A stretch of DNA of 64,000 nucleotides from the NCBI GenBank assembly GCA_027531445.1, contig JAPZRK010000006.1, positions 7,662 to 71,661 of the forward strand. The letters are read 5' to 3'. The translations under genes and the position numbers were made by a program. A model generated the notes under the pieces. It did not search any database. It saw only the letters and a program-made list of their open reading frames with translations, and had not been told where the DNA came from. This document shows, piece by piece, positions 18,243 through 27,716 of the stretch. How positions within the stretch are numbered: the first letter of the stretch is position 1; every line of letters begins with the position of its first letter. Source of the DNA: Leptospira sp. (lineage in GTDB: Bacteria; Spirochaetota; Leptospiria; Leptospirales; Leptospiraceae).

Positions 18243-19008
18243 CAATCGATCTTTGGAGAAGGACCTATCGATTTCGCTCTTTCTGTTTCCACACCAAGAT
18301 GATGAGTATTTTGTCTCTCCATTTTTACATCAGGAACAGCTAGGGGCTCATTGTTTTTTTTTGACGAATGGCCAAGGGCATGGAATACCTGAGGTTGTGC
18401 GAAATAATGAGTCTCGGCGCATGTTACAAAGATTAAATGTGGTTAATACCCAATTACACTTTTTACCTTCCACATTACAGGTGTCCGATAAGGATTTATC
18501 AAATAGTCTTTCTGGCGTTTTTGAATGGATCGTAAGTGAAACGAAAGCATATAAGGTAAAAAAGATCTTTTGCCCCGCCTGCGAAGGAGGACATCCTGAT
18601 CATGATGCCGCTTATCTTTTGGGTCTTGCATTGAGCAAAACGTTTGGGGCAAAGGTTTATGCTTATGCAACGTATGGAGGTCACGGACTGCCATATCCTT
18701 TATTTTCTGCAATGCACCTCTCAAAGGATTCATCGAAAAGTCATATGAAATTGAGTTTTCGGAAACGGTTTTTTTATTCTATCCTGTTTTTGTTTTATCC
18801 ATCCCAATGGAAGACATGGTTGGGTCTTGCACCTCAAACTATATTTAAATTTTGGACTCGCAATCAGATTTCAATTTTAAACATAGAGGAGCCATTATGT
18901 TTCAATTTGTCATTGTATCAGAATCTTTATTATGAAAAAAGAGGGTTGTCTACGAAAGATACATTTTTAAAATCTACGCAGAGTTTTAGGCAGAACTTTG
19001 ATTTATGA
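18220..19008 (+). CDS. PIG-L (LmbE) family deacetylase
   Basis: The metal-binding motifs of PIG-L/LmbE N-acetylglucosaminyl deacetylases are present: FPHQDDE (His25, Asp27, Asp28) and EGGHPDHDAA near residue 125. The family removes acetyl groups from GlcNAc-containing lipids or thiols, using zinc. The start is uncertain: the frame has a GTG at 18220 inside the previous gene and a TTG at 18253. Four bases (ATGA) overlap the glycosyltransferase gene that follows, so the two are coupled. Together they suggest de-N-acetylation of a lipid-linked sugar for an envelope glycan. Confidence 0.85.
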   Translation: MNCHLKANNRSLEKDLSISLFLFPHQDDEYFVSPFLHQEQLGAHCFFLTNGQGHGIPEVVRNNESRRMLQRLNVVNTQLHFLPSTLQVSDKDLSNSLSGVFEWIVSETKAYKVKKIFCPACEGGHPDHDAAYLLGLALSKTFGAKVYAYATYGGHGLPYPLFSAMHLSKDSSKSHMKLSFRKRFFYSILFLFYPSQWKTWLGLAPQTIFKFWTRNQISILNIEEPLCFNLSLYQNLYYEKRGLSTKDTFLKSTQSFRQNFDL

Positions 19009-19970
19009 AAATAGCAGTTGTTATTCCTTGTTTTAAAGTCAAAAAACATTTAAAAGATTTGTTAGCTAAAATTCCGCGTGAAGTAACAGGAATTTTCATT
19101 GTTGACGATGCGTGTCCTGAAAGCAGTGGTGATTGGGTTTTGGCAAACATAAAAGACAAAAGGATTCGCGTTCAAATCCTTCCTAAAAATCTAGGTGTTG
19201 GTGGGGCTGTCAAGGCAGGATACAAACAAGCATTAACAGAAGGTTTTGAGATCATGGTCAAATTAGATGGAGATGGCCAAATGAATCCCAAACACATTGC
19301 AAAAATCGTTGCTCCGATATTACGAGGGGAGGCGGATTATGTGAAAGGAAATCGTTTTTTCCATCCAGATTTTTTAGAGCAAATGCCGAAGCTCCGAATG
19401 ATCGGCAACGGGATCTTAAGTTTTTTAAACAAGTTGGTCAGTGGATACTGGGATATCATGGATCCAACAAACGGATATACGGCGATTCATGAACAAACCT
19501 TACGTTTATTACCATTGGATAAGATTGACAATCGGTATTTCTTTGAATCAGATATGCTCTTTCGCCTCAATATTGCCAGAGCAGTTGTCCAAGATGTTCC
19601 AATGATTGCCCTTTATGCCGATGAAGAGAGCCAGCTCAATATAGGCAAAGTTGCATGTTCTTTCCCTATAAAGTATTTAAATCGATTGCCGAAGCGAATT
19701 TTTTATAATTATATTTTACGAGATTTTAATATGGGATCTATCTCCCTTCTATTTGGGTTTCTCCTAACGACCTTCGGCATTGTGTTTGGTGCTAGGGCGT
19801 GGATCTTAGGAGAATTCAAACACGAAGAAGCCTCATCTGGAACGGTGATGCTTGCCGCTCTTCCAATCATACTTGGATTTCAATTGCTATTGTTCGCTTT
19901 GCAGTATGACATACTATCTATACCACGAAAGTCGATTCGCAAATTGTTTGAACAAGATTCTATCATTTAA
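19005..19970 (+). CDS. Family 2 glycosyltransferase, polyprenyl-phosphate type (DPM/GtrB-like)
   Basis: The N-terminal GT-A domain starts MKIAVVIPCF, has the VDDACPES nucleotide-binding strand and the DxD motif KLDGDGQM (Asp88, Asp90). About residue 235 onward holds two membrane spans, as in GtrB-like and dolichyl-phosphate-mannose-synthase-like enzymes that load a sugar onto undecaprenyl phosphate. It is coupled by a 4-base overlap to the PIG-L deacetylase. It converges, with an 8-base overlap, on a GT39 gene that could use the lipid-linked sugar. Confidence 0.88.
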   Translation: MKIAVVIPCFKVKKHLKDLLAKIPREVTGIFIVDDACPESSGDWVLANIKDKRIRVQILPKNLGVGGAVKAGYKQALTEGFEIMVKLDGDGQMNPKHIAKIVAPILRGEADYVKGNRFFHPDFLEQMPKLRMIGNGILSFLNKLVSGYWDIMDPTNGYTAIHEQTLRLLPLDKIDNRYFFESDMLFRLNIARAVVQDVPMIALYADEESQLNIGKVACSFPIKYLNRLPKRIFYNYILRDFNMGSISLLFGFLLTTFGIVFGARAWILGEFKHEEASSGTVMLAALPIILGFQLLLFALQYDILSIPRKSIRKLFEQDSII

Positions 19971-21645
19971 CACGGATCAAAATCAAATCTGTATCTTCTT
20001 TTACGATATCAAAAGTACGACCGTTAAATAAAAACGGTAATTCTAGGATTTTATTCCTAGTGGTGATCAGATACAATGGTTTTTGTAATTTTGAATAGAG
20101 CTCTGGTGAAAGTGAGTCTGAATCATCTCTAAATTTATAATTTCCCATAATCAAGATAGGTTCGTCTCGATAAAACATTGGATAAAAACTCAAGTATTTA
20201 TAAAACGCAACAATACCTCCTTGTTCTTTTGCAAAATCATACAATCGTAAATTCTTATCTTGTAGTAAGGGAATCAAAAATGGCGCTAAAAACAAACTTA
20301 TACTAACAAGGAATAATTGAGATGACAGCCATATGTGTAGAATGTATCTATTTATTTGATTTTTATTGAACCAATACACAGAGGACAACATTCCAAATAA
20401 TAAAATCAGGCCCGGTAGAGCTGCCAGGAATCCAAGCGATTCTGAATTGTACTTACCGTATTGTCGTTGGAAGGAGAGATCAGAAGAGAGATATTCGAAT
20501 ATGAAAGGTAGTAATAGGAATAACAAACCAAAAACGAATAAAATTAATGTAGAGATTCCATAGAACATACGTTTTGATAAAACAATTTGCTTTTCATCGT
20601 TTGCGCTGAGCAATCTAGCACCAAAAAACGACAAACAGAGATACAAGGAAGAGGTGTAATGCGGGAGTTTTGTCTGGACGATTGAAAAAATAAGTAGAAG
20701 CAAAGTCATCCAACAACCAATCAATATTGAGAAGCTTTGGTGTTCGGATTTTTTTGAGAATAGAAACTTCAAATTTGATTTTGTGAAACCAATGAAAATT
20801 AAGGCACTCCAAGGGAAAAATCCAATTGGTGCGATCAAAAAGTGATAGAACCAAGGACCAGAGTGAGATTCCAAAGATTTTGATAGTAACATTCCTTGAA
20901 ATTCGTAAAATCCACGAATCGTTGCTGTTCCATATAGATATAGATTTGGAGCATAATAGACCCCAATCACAAGTGTAAAAAATAGAAACCCTATGATTAA
21001 ATCAAGCCAGTGCAAAAGAAAATGACGTTCAAAAAGAAGCAAAAGGAAGTAAGACGCCAAAGGGAAAAATAATCCTAATGGGCCTTTTGTTAAAACTGAA
21101 AGCCCCATTGACAAACTTGCAAGTAAGATCCATAGGATACGTGATTTGAAGGCCTCAGATTTCTTCAGATGGTATTCGTAAATAAAACAAAAAGAGAACA
21201 AAAGAAACGTATTGAACCAATGGTCGATATAAGCTGTCCTTGAGAGAAATAAAGGAACCAGTGACGATGAGTAAAGTAGAGACCAGAATGTTGCTAATTT
21301 TTCGGAGAAATGTCTCTTCCCAAACCAATACAAAAAGCAAAAAGAGGTCAACGCACTTAGTACAGATTGTAAACGAGTGGAAAATTCGCTAATACCTAAT
21401 AAGTGATAGGAGAGAGACGTTATCCAAAAGATAAAAGGTGGTTTTTCCGTATAGAGTTGGTTATTGACCGATAAGCGAAAGTATTCGCCATTTTGATACA
21501 TACTTTTTGAGACAGCGCCATAGATGTTCTCATCCCAATCAATCAGAGGAAAATGTCCCAATCCCGTAAAAAGTAAGATTCCATAGATTAAGAAAATCAG
21601 GTAAATGGGTCTCTGAAGAAAATTGGGGAACCTACTTTGTAACAT
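19963..21645 (-). CDS. GT39 (ArnT/PMT-like) lipid-linked sugar transferase
   Basis: The 560-residue protein has about 12 membrane spans. The first periplasmic loop carries the family's acidic pair (LIDWDENIYGAVSKSMY) and the TEKPPFIFWI motif typical of ArnT-type enzymes. These transfer a sugar from polyprenyl phosphate to lipid A or another envelope acceptor on the periplasmic side. A paralogue of the same family lies at 54111-55535. The neighbouring PIG-L and GT2 genes are plausible suppliers of its substrate, although they are on the other strand. Confidence 0.88.
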   Translation of the reverse strand: MLQSRFPNFLQRPIYLIFLIYGILLFTGLGHFPLIDWDENIYGAVSKSMYQNGEYFRLSVNNQLYTEKPPFIFWITSLSYHLLGISEFSTRLQSVLSALTSFCFLYWFGKRHFSEKLATFWSLLYSSSLVPLFLSRTAYIDHWFNTFLLFSFCFIYEYHLKKSEAFKSRILWILLASLSMGLSVLTKGPLGLFFPLASYFLLLLFERHFLLHWLDLIIGFLFFTLVIGVYYAPNLYLYGTATIRGFYEFQGMLLSKSLESHSGPWFYHFLIAPIGFFPWSALIFIGFTKSNLKFLFSKKSEHQSFSILIGCWMTLLLLIFSIVQTKLPHYTSSLYLCLSFFGARLLSANDEKQIVLSKRMFYGISTLILFVFGLLFLLLPFIFEYLSSDLSFQRQYGKYNSESLGFLAALPGLILLFGMLSSVYWFNKNQINRYILHIWLSSQLFLVSISLFLAPFLIPLLQDKNLRLYDFAKEQGGIVAFYKYLSFYPMFYRDEPILIMGNYKFRDDSDSLSPELYSKLQKPLYLITTRNKILELPFLFNGRTFDIVKEDTDLILIRVK

Positions 21646-21710
21646 CCCGACTACTTGGTGCGAGACGATAAAAAATACAAGTCAAAATTTGGAGGATTCT
21701 CTTGAATACA

Positions 21711-22538
21711 TTAACGAAACGTCATGAACGTGCCCATAATTAGTAAAAAAAAGGCAAAAAGGATCCTAAGTCGATCCTTTGGAAGGCGATGAGAAATTTT
21801 GGCACCCAAATATGCGAAAGGCATACTTGCGATCACCAAACCTAAAACTGCTGGCCAATATACGAATCCCGTACTACCGAAAGGCAAATCTGAATGATTC
21901 CATCCATTGATGATATAACTCAATCCACCACTCAAAGCAATGGGAAATCCAATAGCCGCAGAGGTGCCTATCGCTCTGTGGATCGGAGTCTTGAGGTAAA
22001 GAAGGTACGTTGAGGTAAAAACACCACCACCTACACCAACTAAGGCGGAACTAAAGCCAATCAGGATACCGATGATGGATTGAATCCAATACTTAGGAAA
22101 GGAGACTTGTTCCATTTCCTCTCGATTGTTCGTATGCAACTCTGAGTGGTTGTCTTTTTTCTTCCCAAATAACATCTTTATAGCGAATAGGAATATAAAA
22201 ATGATAAAGATGTAGTTTAGTTCTTTCGACCGTAACGAAGCCGCCAAAAAAGAACCCATATAGGTTCCTAATATGATCCATGGAATCGAGATAAATAAGT
22301 ACTTCCATATAACCGAACCATTTCGATGGTGAGAAAATAAGGAAGAGAAGGAAGTAAATAAAATAGTAGTTAGAGAAGTTCCGATAGCAGTATGCAAAAG
22401 AATTGATTCGGGAAAGTGCATCTGAGCAAAGCTAAAGGTGAGAATCGGAACCATGATAATCCCTCCTCCAACACCAAACAGACCGGCTAAAAGACCAACA
22501 GCGATACCAGAAAGAAGATAAAAAACAAAATATTCCAA
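21711..22538 (-). CDS. TauE/SafE-family sulfite/organosulfonate exporter
   Basis: The 275-residue protein has eight predicted spans in two halves. Each half begins with the glycine-rich family motif: GLLAGLFGVGGGIIMVPIL (~15-33) and GFSSALVGVGGGVFTSTYLL (~156-175). The family moves sulfite, sulfoacetate or related anions across the inner membrane. The substrate is unproven. It is in the same window as several rhodanese-type proteins but about 9 kb away. Confidence 0.9.
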   Translation of the reverse strand: MEYFVFYLLSGIAVGLLAGLFGVGGGIIMVPILTFSFAQMHFPESILLHTAIGTSLTTILFTSFSSLFSHHRNGSVIWKYLFISIPWIILGTYMGSFLAASLRSKELNYIFIIFIFLFAIKMLFGKKKDNHSELHTNNREEMEQVSFPKYWIQSIIGILIGFSSALVGVGGGVFTSTYLLYLKTPIHRAIGTSAAIGFPIALSGGLSYIINGWNHSDLPFGSTGFVYWPAVLGLVIASMPFAYLGAKISHRLPKDRLRILFAFFLLIMGTFMTFR

Positions 22539-22670
22539 AATGATAATTTCCTGTTGTGAATCAAGCTAAGTAGACTATCCCTGCCTTTTCTTGCAATGGC
22601 GAAAAAGGTTTATTACCTGTCGATTTTTCCTGTATTTCGGATCAATTTATAAATTCCCGGTGTTAACTGA

Positions 22671-24995
22671 TCAATGAAAGTATTTTGTTATCATTTCTTG
22701 TAATTTGATTGAAATGATGGGTTTGGTCAAAAAATCGTCCATTCCCGCGCGGATACATGCTTCCTTTTCATCTGCAGATGCACCTGCGGTAAGTGCGATG
22801 ATGATTACATGTCGATTAGTAGATTTTTCGGATTCTCGAATTAGAGTAGTAGCGGTTACACCATCCATCACTGGCATATGAAGATCCATTAGAATTAGCT
22901 CCGACGGATTTTCCGCTTGGCGTTGGATCGATTCTTCCCCGTTGGAAGCAAAAGAGATCTGTAGGGATGGATACATTTTCAGTAACATTGTCTCTACTAA
23001 TTTTGCATTCAATGGATTGTCTTCGACGACTAACAATCGATTTAGAGACTGATACGATTTAGTGTTTTCCGATGATTTGCTGTTAGTCAACGATACAGAA
23101 GATTGTTCGTTTGTCTTAATTATTGGAAGGCTGAATTCAAACACACTACCAACGCCAAACTTGCTAGAAAGGGAAAGTTCGCCTCCCATTTGTTCAACGA
23201 GTTTGGAAGAAATAGCAAGACCTAGTCCTGTTCCTCCAAATTTTCTTGTAATCGAATTATCAGCTTGAGAAAAAACTTGAAAGAGTCTGCCTTTTTGTTC
23301 ATCGGAAATACCAATCCCCGAATCAATCACCTTAAAACTGATATGTGAAGGCTCTTCTGATTTATTGGCTTTATAACGGACTTCCAAAACTACGGAACCT
23401 AATTCAGTAAATTTGATCGCATTTCCCAGTAGGTTTACCAGGACTTGCTTTAGACGTGTAGGGTCGATAAAGATAGTTTCTGGAAGTTGGTCTGAAGTAT
23501 CGAGAGTGAGTTGTAACCCTTTTTTTTTGGCATTGATACTAACTATTTGAATACAATCATTTAATAATGGATAAACGAATGTCTGTTGCAATTCGAGTTC
23601 AAGTTTACCTGCTTCGATTTTTGAAAAATCGAGAACGTCATTGATGATACCAAGTAGGGACTTGGCTGAGGTATTTGCATCCCTTACAAATTCTTTTTGT
23701 TCTTTATCTAGATTTGTATCGATGAGAAGCTCAGTGAAGCCAATCACGCTGTTAAGTGGTGTTCTTATCTCGTGACTCATATTTGACAAAAAATCCGTTT
23801 TTGCTTTATTGGCAGCTTCAGCCGCTTCTTTAGCTTCCAAAACTAATTGGGCAGATTTTTTTGCATTGGTGATGTCAAATCGGATCGAATAATATTCTTT
23901 AGGTATGCCTTCAGAATTCAAAAAAGGTATAATACTTGTTGATACCCAATAATAATTCCCTTGTTTGGTACGATTTTTGATTTCACCCCGCCAAATCTTT
24001 CCAGATTTGATCGTTTTCCACATATCTTTAAAAAATTCTGCTGAATGATAACCGGAATTGATGATATTGTGAGATTTGCCTAAAAGTTCTTCCTTCGAAT
24101 AACCACTGATCGTTGAAAAATTATGATTCAAATCAATGATAATGCCATCTGCATCTGTTAGAGAAACAATTGCTGTTTGATCTAATGCAGATTTATAATT
24201 TTGCAGTTCACTCTTGATTTTTAGAAGTTCCATGATGGATTCTTCATAAGCAAATTCGTTAAGCGCTTGTTCTGTGATATCCTGAAATGTGCCTATGACT
24301 TTGGTAACTTTGTCGTCTTTATAAAATGGTTTGCCAACTGCTCTGACCCATTTTGTTTTGCCACTGGTAGGTATGAGGCGGAGTTTGAGGTCAAAACTTT
24401 GTCCCTCATTTAACACCCGATTTACTGCACTTGAGATCGTTTCACGATCTTCCGGGTGATAAAAGCTGATTCCGTCTTCTGCATTTGCGTCATAGTCAGG
24501 GGGCAACTCATATATCTTATAAATTTCATCTGTCCATTTTGTTTTAAAGGTAAATGCATCCAATTCCCAAGCCCCAATCGAGGCCATTCCCCCCATTTCG
24601 CTTAGAAGTTCTTTTTGTGTTTGGATACTTTCTTCTAAATTTAAAGCTTGGGAAACATCTCTTGCAGTTGCGTAAATGAAAGAGTCGTACGGTACCGCGC
24701 TCCATTCCAGATGGCAATAGGAGCCATCCTTCTTTTTGTAACGATTGATAAAACTTGAAACTTTCTTATTTTCAGCAAGTTTCGACATGGCGTGTTCGGT
24801 TTTAGAAATATCGTCGGGATGGACGAAATCAAAAAATTGGCTTTCCATTAGCTCTTCTCTCGAATAGCCAAGGGTCCATTCCCAAGCAAGGTTGAGTTTG
24901 ATAAATCGTCCCGACTGATCTGCAATGGAAAGTAGATCTATATTGAGCTCAAAAAAGTGGTTTAAGTCTATGGATTCAAATTCTTTTTCTGGCAT
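22671..24995 (-). CDS. Hybrid sensor histidine kinase: PAS-PAS-PAS-HisKA-HATPase-REC
   Basis: The 774-residue protein is soluble. Three PAS/PAC units span ~10-118, ~130-245 and ~265-380. The dimerisation domain has the phospho-acceptor His408 (NMSHEIRTPLNS), followed by an ATPase domain (N, G1 and G2 boxes: NLLGNAIKFT, DSGIGIS, FGGTGLGLAIS). A C-terminal receiver domain has the phospho-acceptor Asp704 (LMDLHMPVMDG) and the LTKP lysine. It probably senses a cytoplasmic redox or ligand signal. No partner response regulator or HPt gene lies next to it. Confidence 0.93.
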   Translation of the reverse strand: MPEKEFESIDLNHFFELNIDLLSIADQSGRFIKLNLAWEWTLGYSREELMESQFFDFVHPDDISKTEHAMSKLAENKKVSSFINRYKKKDGSYCHLEWSAVPYDSFIYATARDVSQALNLEESIQTQKELLSEMGGMASIGAWELDAFTFKTKWTDEIYKIYELPPDYDANAEDGISFYHPEDRETISSAVNRVLNEGQSFDLKLRLIPTSGKTKWVRAVGKPFYKDDKVTKVIGTFQDITEQALNEFAYEESIMELLKIKSELQNYKSALDQTAIVSLTDADGIIIDLNHNFSTISGYSKEELLGKSHNIINSGYHSAEFFKDMWKTIKSGKIWRGEIKNRTKQGNYYWVSTSIIPFLNSEGIPKEYYSIRFDITNAKKSAQLVLEAKEAAEAANKAKTDFLSNMSHEIRTPLNSVIGFTELLIDTNLDKEQKEFVRDANTSAKSLLGIINDVLDFSKIEAGKLELELQQTFVYPLLNDCIQIVSINAKKKGLQLTLDTSDQLPETIFIDPTRLKQVLVNLLGNAIKFTELGSVVLEVRYKANKSEEPSHISFKVIDSGIGISDEQKGRLFQVFSQADNSITRKFGGTGLGLAISSKLVEQMGGELSLSSKFGVGSVFEFSLPIIKTNEQSSVSLTNSKSSENTKSYQSLNRLLVVEDNPLNAKLVETMLLKMYPSLQISFASNGEESIQRQAENPSELILMDLHMPVMDGVTATTLIRESEKSTNRHVIIIALTAGASADEKEACIRAGMDDFLTKPIISIKLQEMITKYFH

Positions 24996-25164
24996 AGAGA
25001 TCTATCTGCTAATCTTTTTTTATAAATCATAAGTTGATATCAAAAAATGAGTCTGTATCTATCTTCTGATTTGAGACAGTCCATTCCTTTGCTAACTGGT
25101 CCAATTTGTTTGTATAACATTGCGTCCTTCATTTTTGCCTTGTATGTCAATTTGACTAAAAACT

Positions 25165-25617
25165 TTATCTTAACCTTTTTTGTAAAAAGTAGCAATTATA
25201 CCCCTCTGGGAATTGTTCTATCATTCCAAATTGCTTATATCCGAACTTTAAATAGAACTTGGGCGCTTGGAATTCAAAGGAATACAAAAATATTAGATTT
25301 GCATCAAGTTGATTTGCCTCTTCTTCAATTTTTGAAAGCAATAATGAACCGATTTTTTGTCCTCTCTTGGATTCATCCACCCAGAGCAATTGTAGATTGA
25401 CCGCCTTAAAATAGGAATAGCACAAAGCACCCGCGATTATTTTTTCACCTTCTCGAAGAATGATAGAGAAAAAATCAGACGATTCATGGTCAGCTCTACC
25501 GATTTTGGAACGACTGTAATCTTTCAACTGGTTCCATAAAAATGTTTGGGTAGTTTCGTCTGGATTTGAGGTACGTTCAAATAGGAATGAGTGCTCTGAA
25601 GGATTTGTATTTGTCAT
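25165..25617 (-). CDS. GNAT-family N-acetyltransferase
   Basis: A 150-residue single GNAT domain. The acetyl-CoA-binding segment is LLWVDESKRGQKIGSLLLSKIEEEA (~74-98, R/Q-x-x-G-x-G/A type), with the C-terminal strand FYLKFGYKQFG near 125-135. The substrate is unknown. It is divergent from the CsgG-like lipoprotein gene, with about 70 bases between them. Confidence 0.87.
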   Translation of the reverse strand: MTNTNPSEHSFLFERTSNPDETTQTFLWNQLKDYSRSKIGRADHESSDFFSIILREGEKIIAGALCYSYFKAVNLQLLWVDESKRGQKIGSLLLSKIEEEANQLDANLIFLYSFEFQAPKFYLKFGYKQFGMIEQFPEGYNCYFLQKRLR

Positions 25618-25688
25618 TTTTCCAACATTATGGGCTTAAAATTCAAAATCTAGTTGTTTCGTTTTCGAGGTAAATATAAAAGTCTTTC

Positions 25689-26315
25689 ATGATTTGGAAA
25701 TACATTTTACTTTTTTCTTTTTTATCCAGTTTCAATTGTTCTTCAGTTTCAAAACGTTTTTTGGGAGCTGAAGATACACAAATTGATGGGAAACTTTTGA
25801 AACTGTTAAATCAGGGTGTTAATATCCAACTTCTAGTACTTGCACCAAAAGAACTTTCAGTCACAAATTGCAATTTTTCGGATGAAATATTTGAATCAAT
25901 TTTGAGACAATCAAACGTTTCCTTAGAATCCCAATTTCTAAAACTACATGGAAAGAATTCCAATTTCAAATTAGTTGATCGAACAAATCTGGGTTATGTG
26001 CTAGATGAAATGAAAATCCAAGCCCAAGGTCTCACTTCAGGACAAACCGCAAAAATTGGTAAAATGACGGGAGCAAATTACCTCGTTCTTAGCTCCGCTT
26101 CATTATCATGTTCTGGGGACAATCGTGAACTTACTCACACTGGTAATTCAAAATTGATTCAGATTGAAGCAAGCACAACAGAAGCTATAGATATCACAAA
26201 ACTGATATTAGTATATAGTGATGAATTAAAGGACTTTGTTTTTAAAAAGGGATTTGTGAATGGACGTCTTGTTGATTACGACAAAGACCGAGATCAATAT
26301 AGCTGGGCAGAATGA
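25689..26315 (+). CDS. CsgG-like lipoprotein
   Basis: A lipoprotein signal (LSSFNC, Cys17) is followed by a domain resembling CsgG/curli-assembly-type proteins. The core FKLVDRTNLGYVLDEMKIQAQGLTSGQTAKIGKMTGANYLVLSSAS (split here only for description, ~97-140) matches the family pattern v-R..l..vl.E...q..G......a..iGk..ga.y.v.g. The protein (208 aa) is shorter than E. coli CsgG, and no other curli genes are nearby, so a general lipoprotein role is more likely than curli secretion. Confidence 0.78.
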   Translation: MIWKYILLFSFLSSFNCSSVSKRFLGAEDTQIDGKLLKLLNQGVNIQLLVLAPKELSVTNCNFSDEIFESILRQSNVSLESQFLKLHGKNSNFKLVDRTNLGYVLDEMKIQAQGLTSGQTAKIGKMTGANYLVLSSASLSCSGDNRELTHTGNSKLIQIEASTTEAIDITKLILVYSDELKDFVFKKGFVNGRLVDYDKDRDQYSWAE

Positions 26316-26380
26316 ATAAATTGCCCACGCCTGCTTTTTTTTCTTGCATTTGTAAATAAATTGCATAGGCTCATCCACCT

Positions 26381-27277
26381 ATGGATAATTATACATTTGC
26401 ATATGCCGTCTTAGAGGTTCAAGCCTCCCTCGACCAACGCCTTCTAAAAGTAAAACAAGGATTGCGAAACTATGAAGTTTCCGTCCTTGACATTGAAAAG
26501 TTTTATTTTGGACCGATGCCTACGGGCCAATTTGATGAATTGGTGATTACAACTCGCACATCTTCAGGTAAAACGAAGGTACATCGCTTCAACTGCAATT
26601 CCGGTGAAAACGGTATGGTGTCTCTCGTAGAAAAATTGGCAGAACTCAAGCCATCAGCAGACCTTCGAAAGTTCTCTCGTGAAGAGGCATTGTCTCAGAT
26701 GAGTGTGGCTGATTCTTCCAAGATTGCGCTCCTCGCTCTTCCTGTTGTTGTATCATTTGTATTTTTTCTCTTTTTACTTCCCATGTTTTTACATGGCATC
26801 GATAAAGGATCTGCTACAATTAAGTTAGGTGACCTCATTACGTTAACAGAATTCGAAACAAGAAATCTAACAGTACATGGATCGTTACTTACCCAATGTC
26901 TTGAAGAAAAAACTACGAAAAAGGGTCGCACTACTACAAAATTTTTCTGTCCACTTGTTGATGAATCGTGGCAAAGTGGTGAGCCAGTCCATGTATTAGC
27001 TCAAATCGACGATATTCCAGATGAAGAGTTTAACGCTCTATTTGAAAGAACGGAATTTAAAGGAGTATTGCGAAATATCCTTTGGGAAGGTCCTTCATCT
27101 TCTACAAAAGATTTTTTTGTCAAAGAATACGGCGCAACTATGGCACCCCAAGTCCTCGAATTTGAGGTGAACGGAGATACAAGTAACGACTTGTTTATCT
27201 TTGTGGGTATTTTTGTTTTTGTAGAACTACTTCTCGGTGGGATCACATTCTTCATGATCCGAAAGAACTTTTCTTAA
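26381..27277 (+). CDS. Membrane protein of unknown function (298 aa)
   Basis: Residues ~1-110 look cytoplasmic and soluble. A membrane span (~114-136), a ~125-residue extracytoplasmic segment with two Cys (~168 and ~185), and a C-terminal span (~270-292) follow. I do not recognise a family. The gene has no close partner upstream and ends at a bidirectional terminator. Confidence 0.65.
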   Translation: MDNYTFAYAVLEVQASLDQRLLKVKQGLRNYEVSVLDIEKFYFGPMPTGQFDELVITTRTSSGKTKVHRFNCNSGENGMVSLVEKLAELKPSADLRKFSREEALSQMSVADSSKIALLALPVVVSFVFFLFLLPMFLHGIDKGSATIKLGDLITLTEFETRNLTVHGSLLTQCLEEKTTKKGRTTTKFFCPLVDESWQSGEPVHVLAQIDDIPDEEFNALFERTEFKGVLRNILWEGPSSSTKDFFVKEYGATMAPQVLEFEVNGDTSNDLFIFVGIFVFVELLLGGITFFMIRKNFS

Positions 27278-27283
27278 TCTTTG

Positions 27284-27330
27284 CCCCGTTGTGAATTTCA
27301 GTGGATACTATGTTTCAGCAACGGGGTTTT
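27284..27330. terminator. Terminator hairpin between convergent genes
   Basis: CCCCGTTG (27284-27291) pairs perfectly with CAACGGGG (27319-27326) and is followed by TTTT on the plus strand. It lies just after the membrane protein gene and just before the 3' end of the histidine-rich gene. The loop is long (27 bases). Confidence 0.6.
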
Positions 27331-27340
27331 CTTTAGCAAA

Positions 27341-27694
27341 TTAGGCAGTTACAAGTTCCAACTGCCCATGGTGATCACAATGTCCGTTGTGCTGGTGATG
27401 GAGGTGTCCATCCACTAGATAGTCGATATGGTCACCATGAGGAATCGCCGCATGACCACAATTAGGTCCATGAACATGATCGCTAGCATGGCTCTTGCAC
27501 TCGTGACCCGTGGTGCAGGTTTCTGGGTGCAGAGAGTCGATCTGGATAGAACACTCGTCGTAATGACCTTCATGTTTGTGATGCAAATGACCATCATGTA
27601 AGTAATCAATGTGTCCGTCGTGTTTGATCGCAATATGACCACAATTAGGTGAGTGTTCATGGTCATGTTTTTCGTGGGTGTGGTGTGTAGACAT
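27341..27694 (-). CDS. Histidine-rich metal-binding protein with two repeats
   Basis: Thirty of the 117 residues are His, and there are several Cys. Two near-identical ~36-residue repeats occupy ~12-47 and ~73-109 with the pattern H.H.PNCGH.AI.H..H.DYL.DGHLHH.H.GH. There is no signal peptide, so it should be cytoplasmic and could store or buffer zinc, nickel or a similar metal. It begins 22 bases after an ArsR/SmtB regulator whose metal site is intact, and both probably form one metal-controlled operon. The spacing and content make a metallochaperone or metal-buffer role likely, but nothing proves the metal. Confidence 0.82.
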   Translation of the reverse strand: MSTHHTHEKHDHEHSPNCGHIAIKHDGHIDYLHDGHLHHKHEGHYDECSIQIDSLHPETCTTGHECKSHASDHVHGPNCGHAAIPHGDHIDYLVDGHLHHQHNGHCDHHGQLELVTA

Positions 27695-27716
27695 TTAAAT
27701 TCTCCTTATAAATGAA

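Noticed and set aside
25047..25400. 117-codon plus-strand frame
   Set aside because: Most of it is antisense to the GNAT gene, which has recognisable motifs; no ribosome-binding site precedes it.
25689..26315. Curli secretion system
   Set aside because: Only a CsgG-like lipoprotein is present; no csgA, csgB, csgE or csgF-like genes are near.
27415..27666. Second minus-strand frame inside the histidine-rich gene
   Set aside because: It is a frame-shifted shadow of the repeated His codons and shows no family features.
27341..27694. Repeats of the His-rich gene as a CRISPR or DNA repeat array
   Set aside because: The two units are translated protein repeats, not short direct repeats with spacers.
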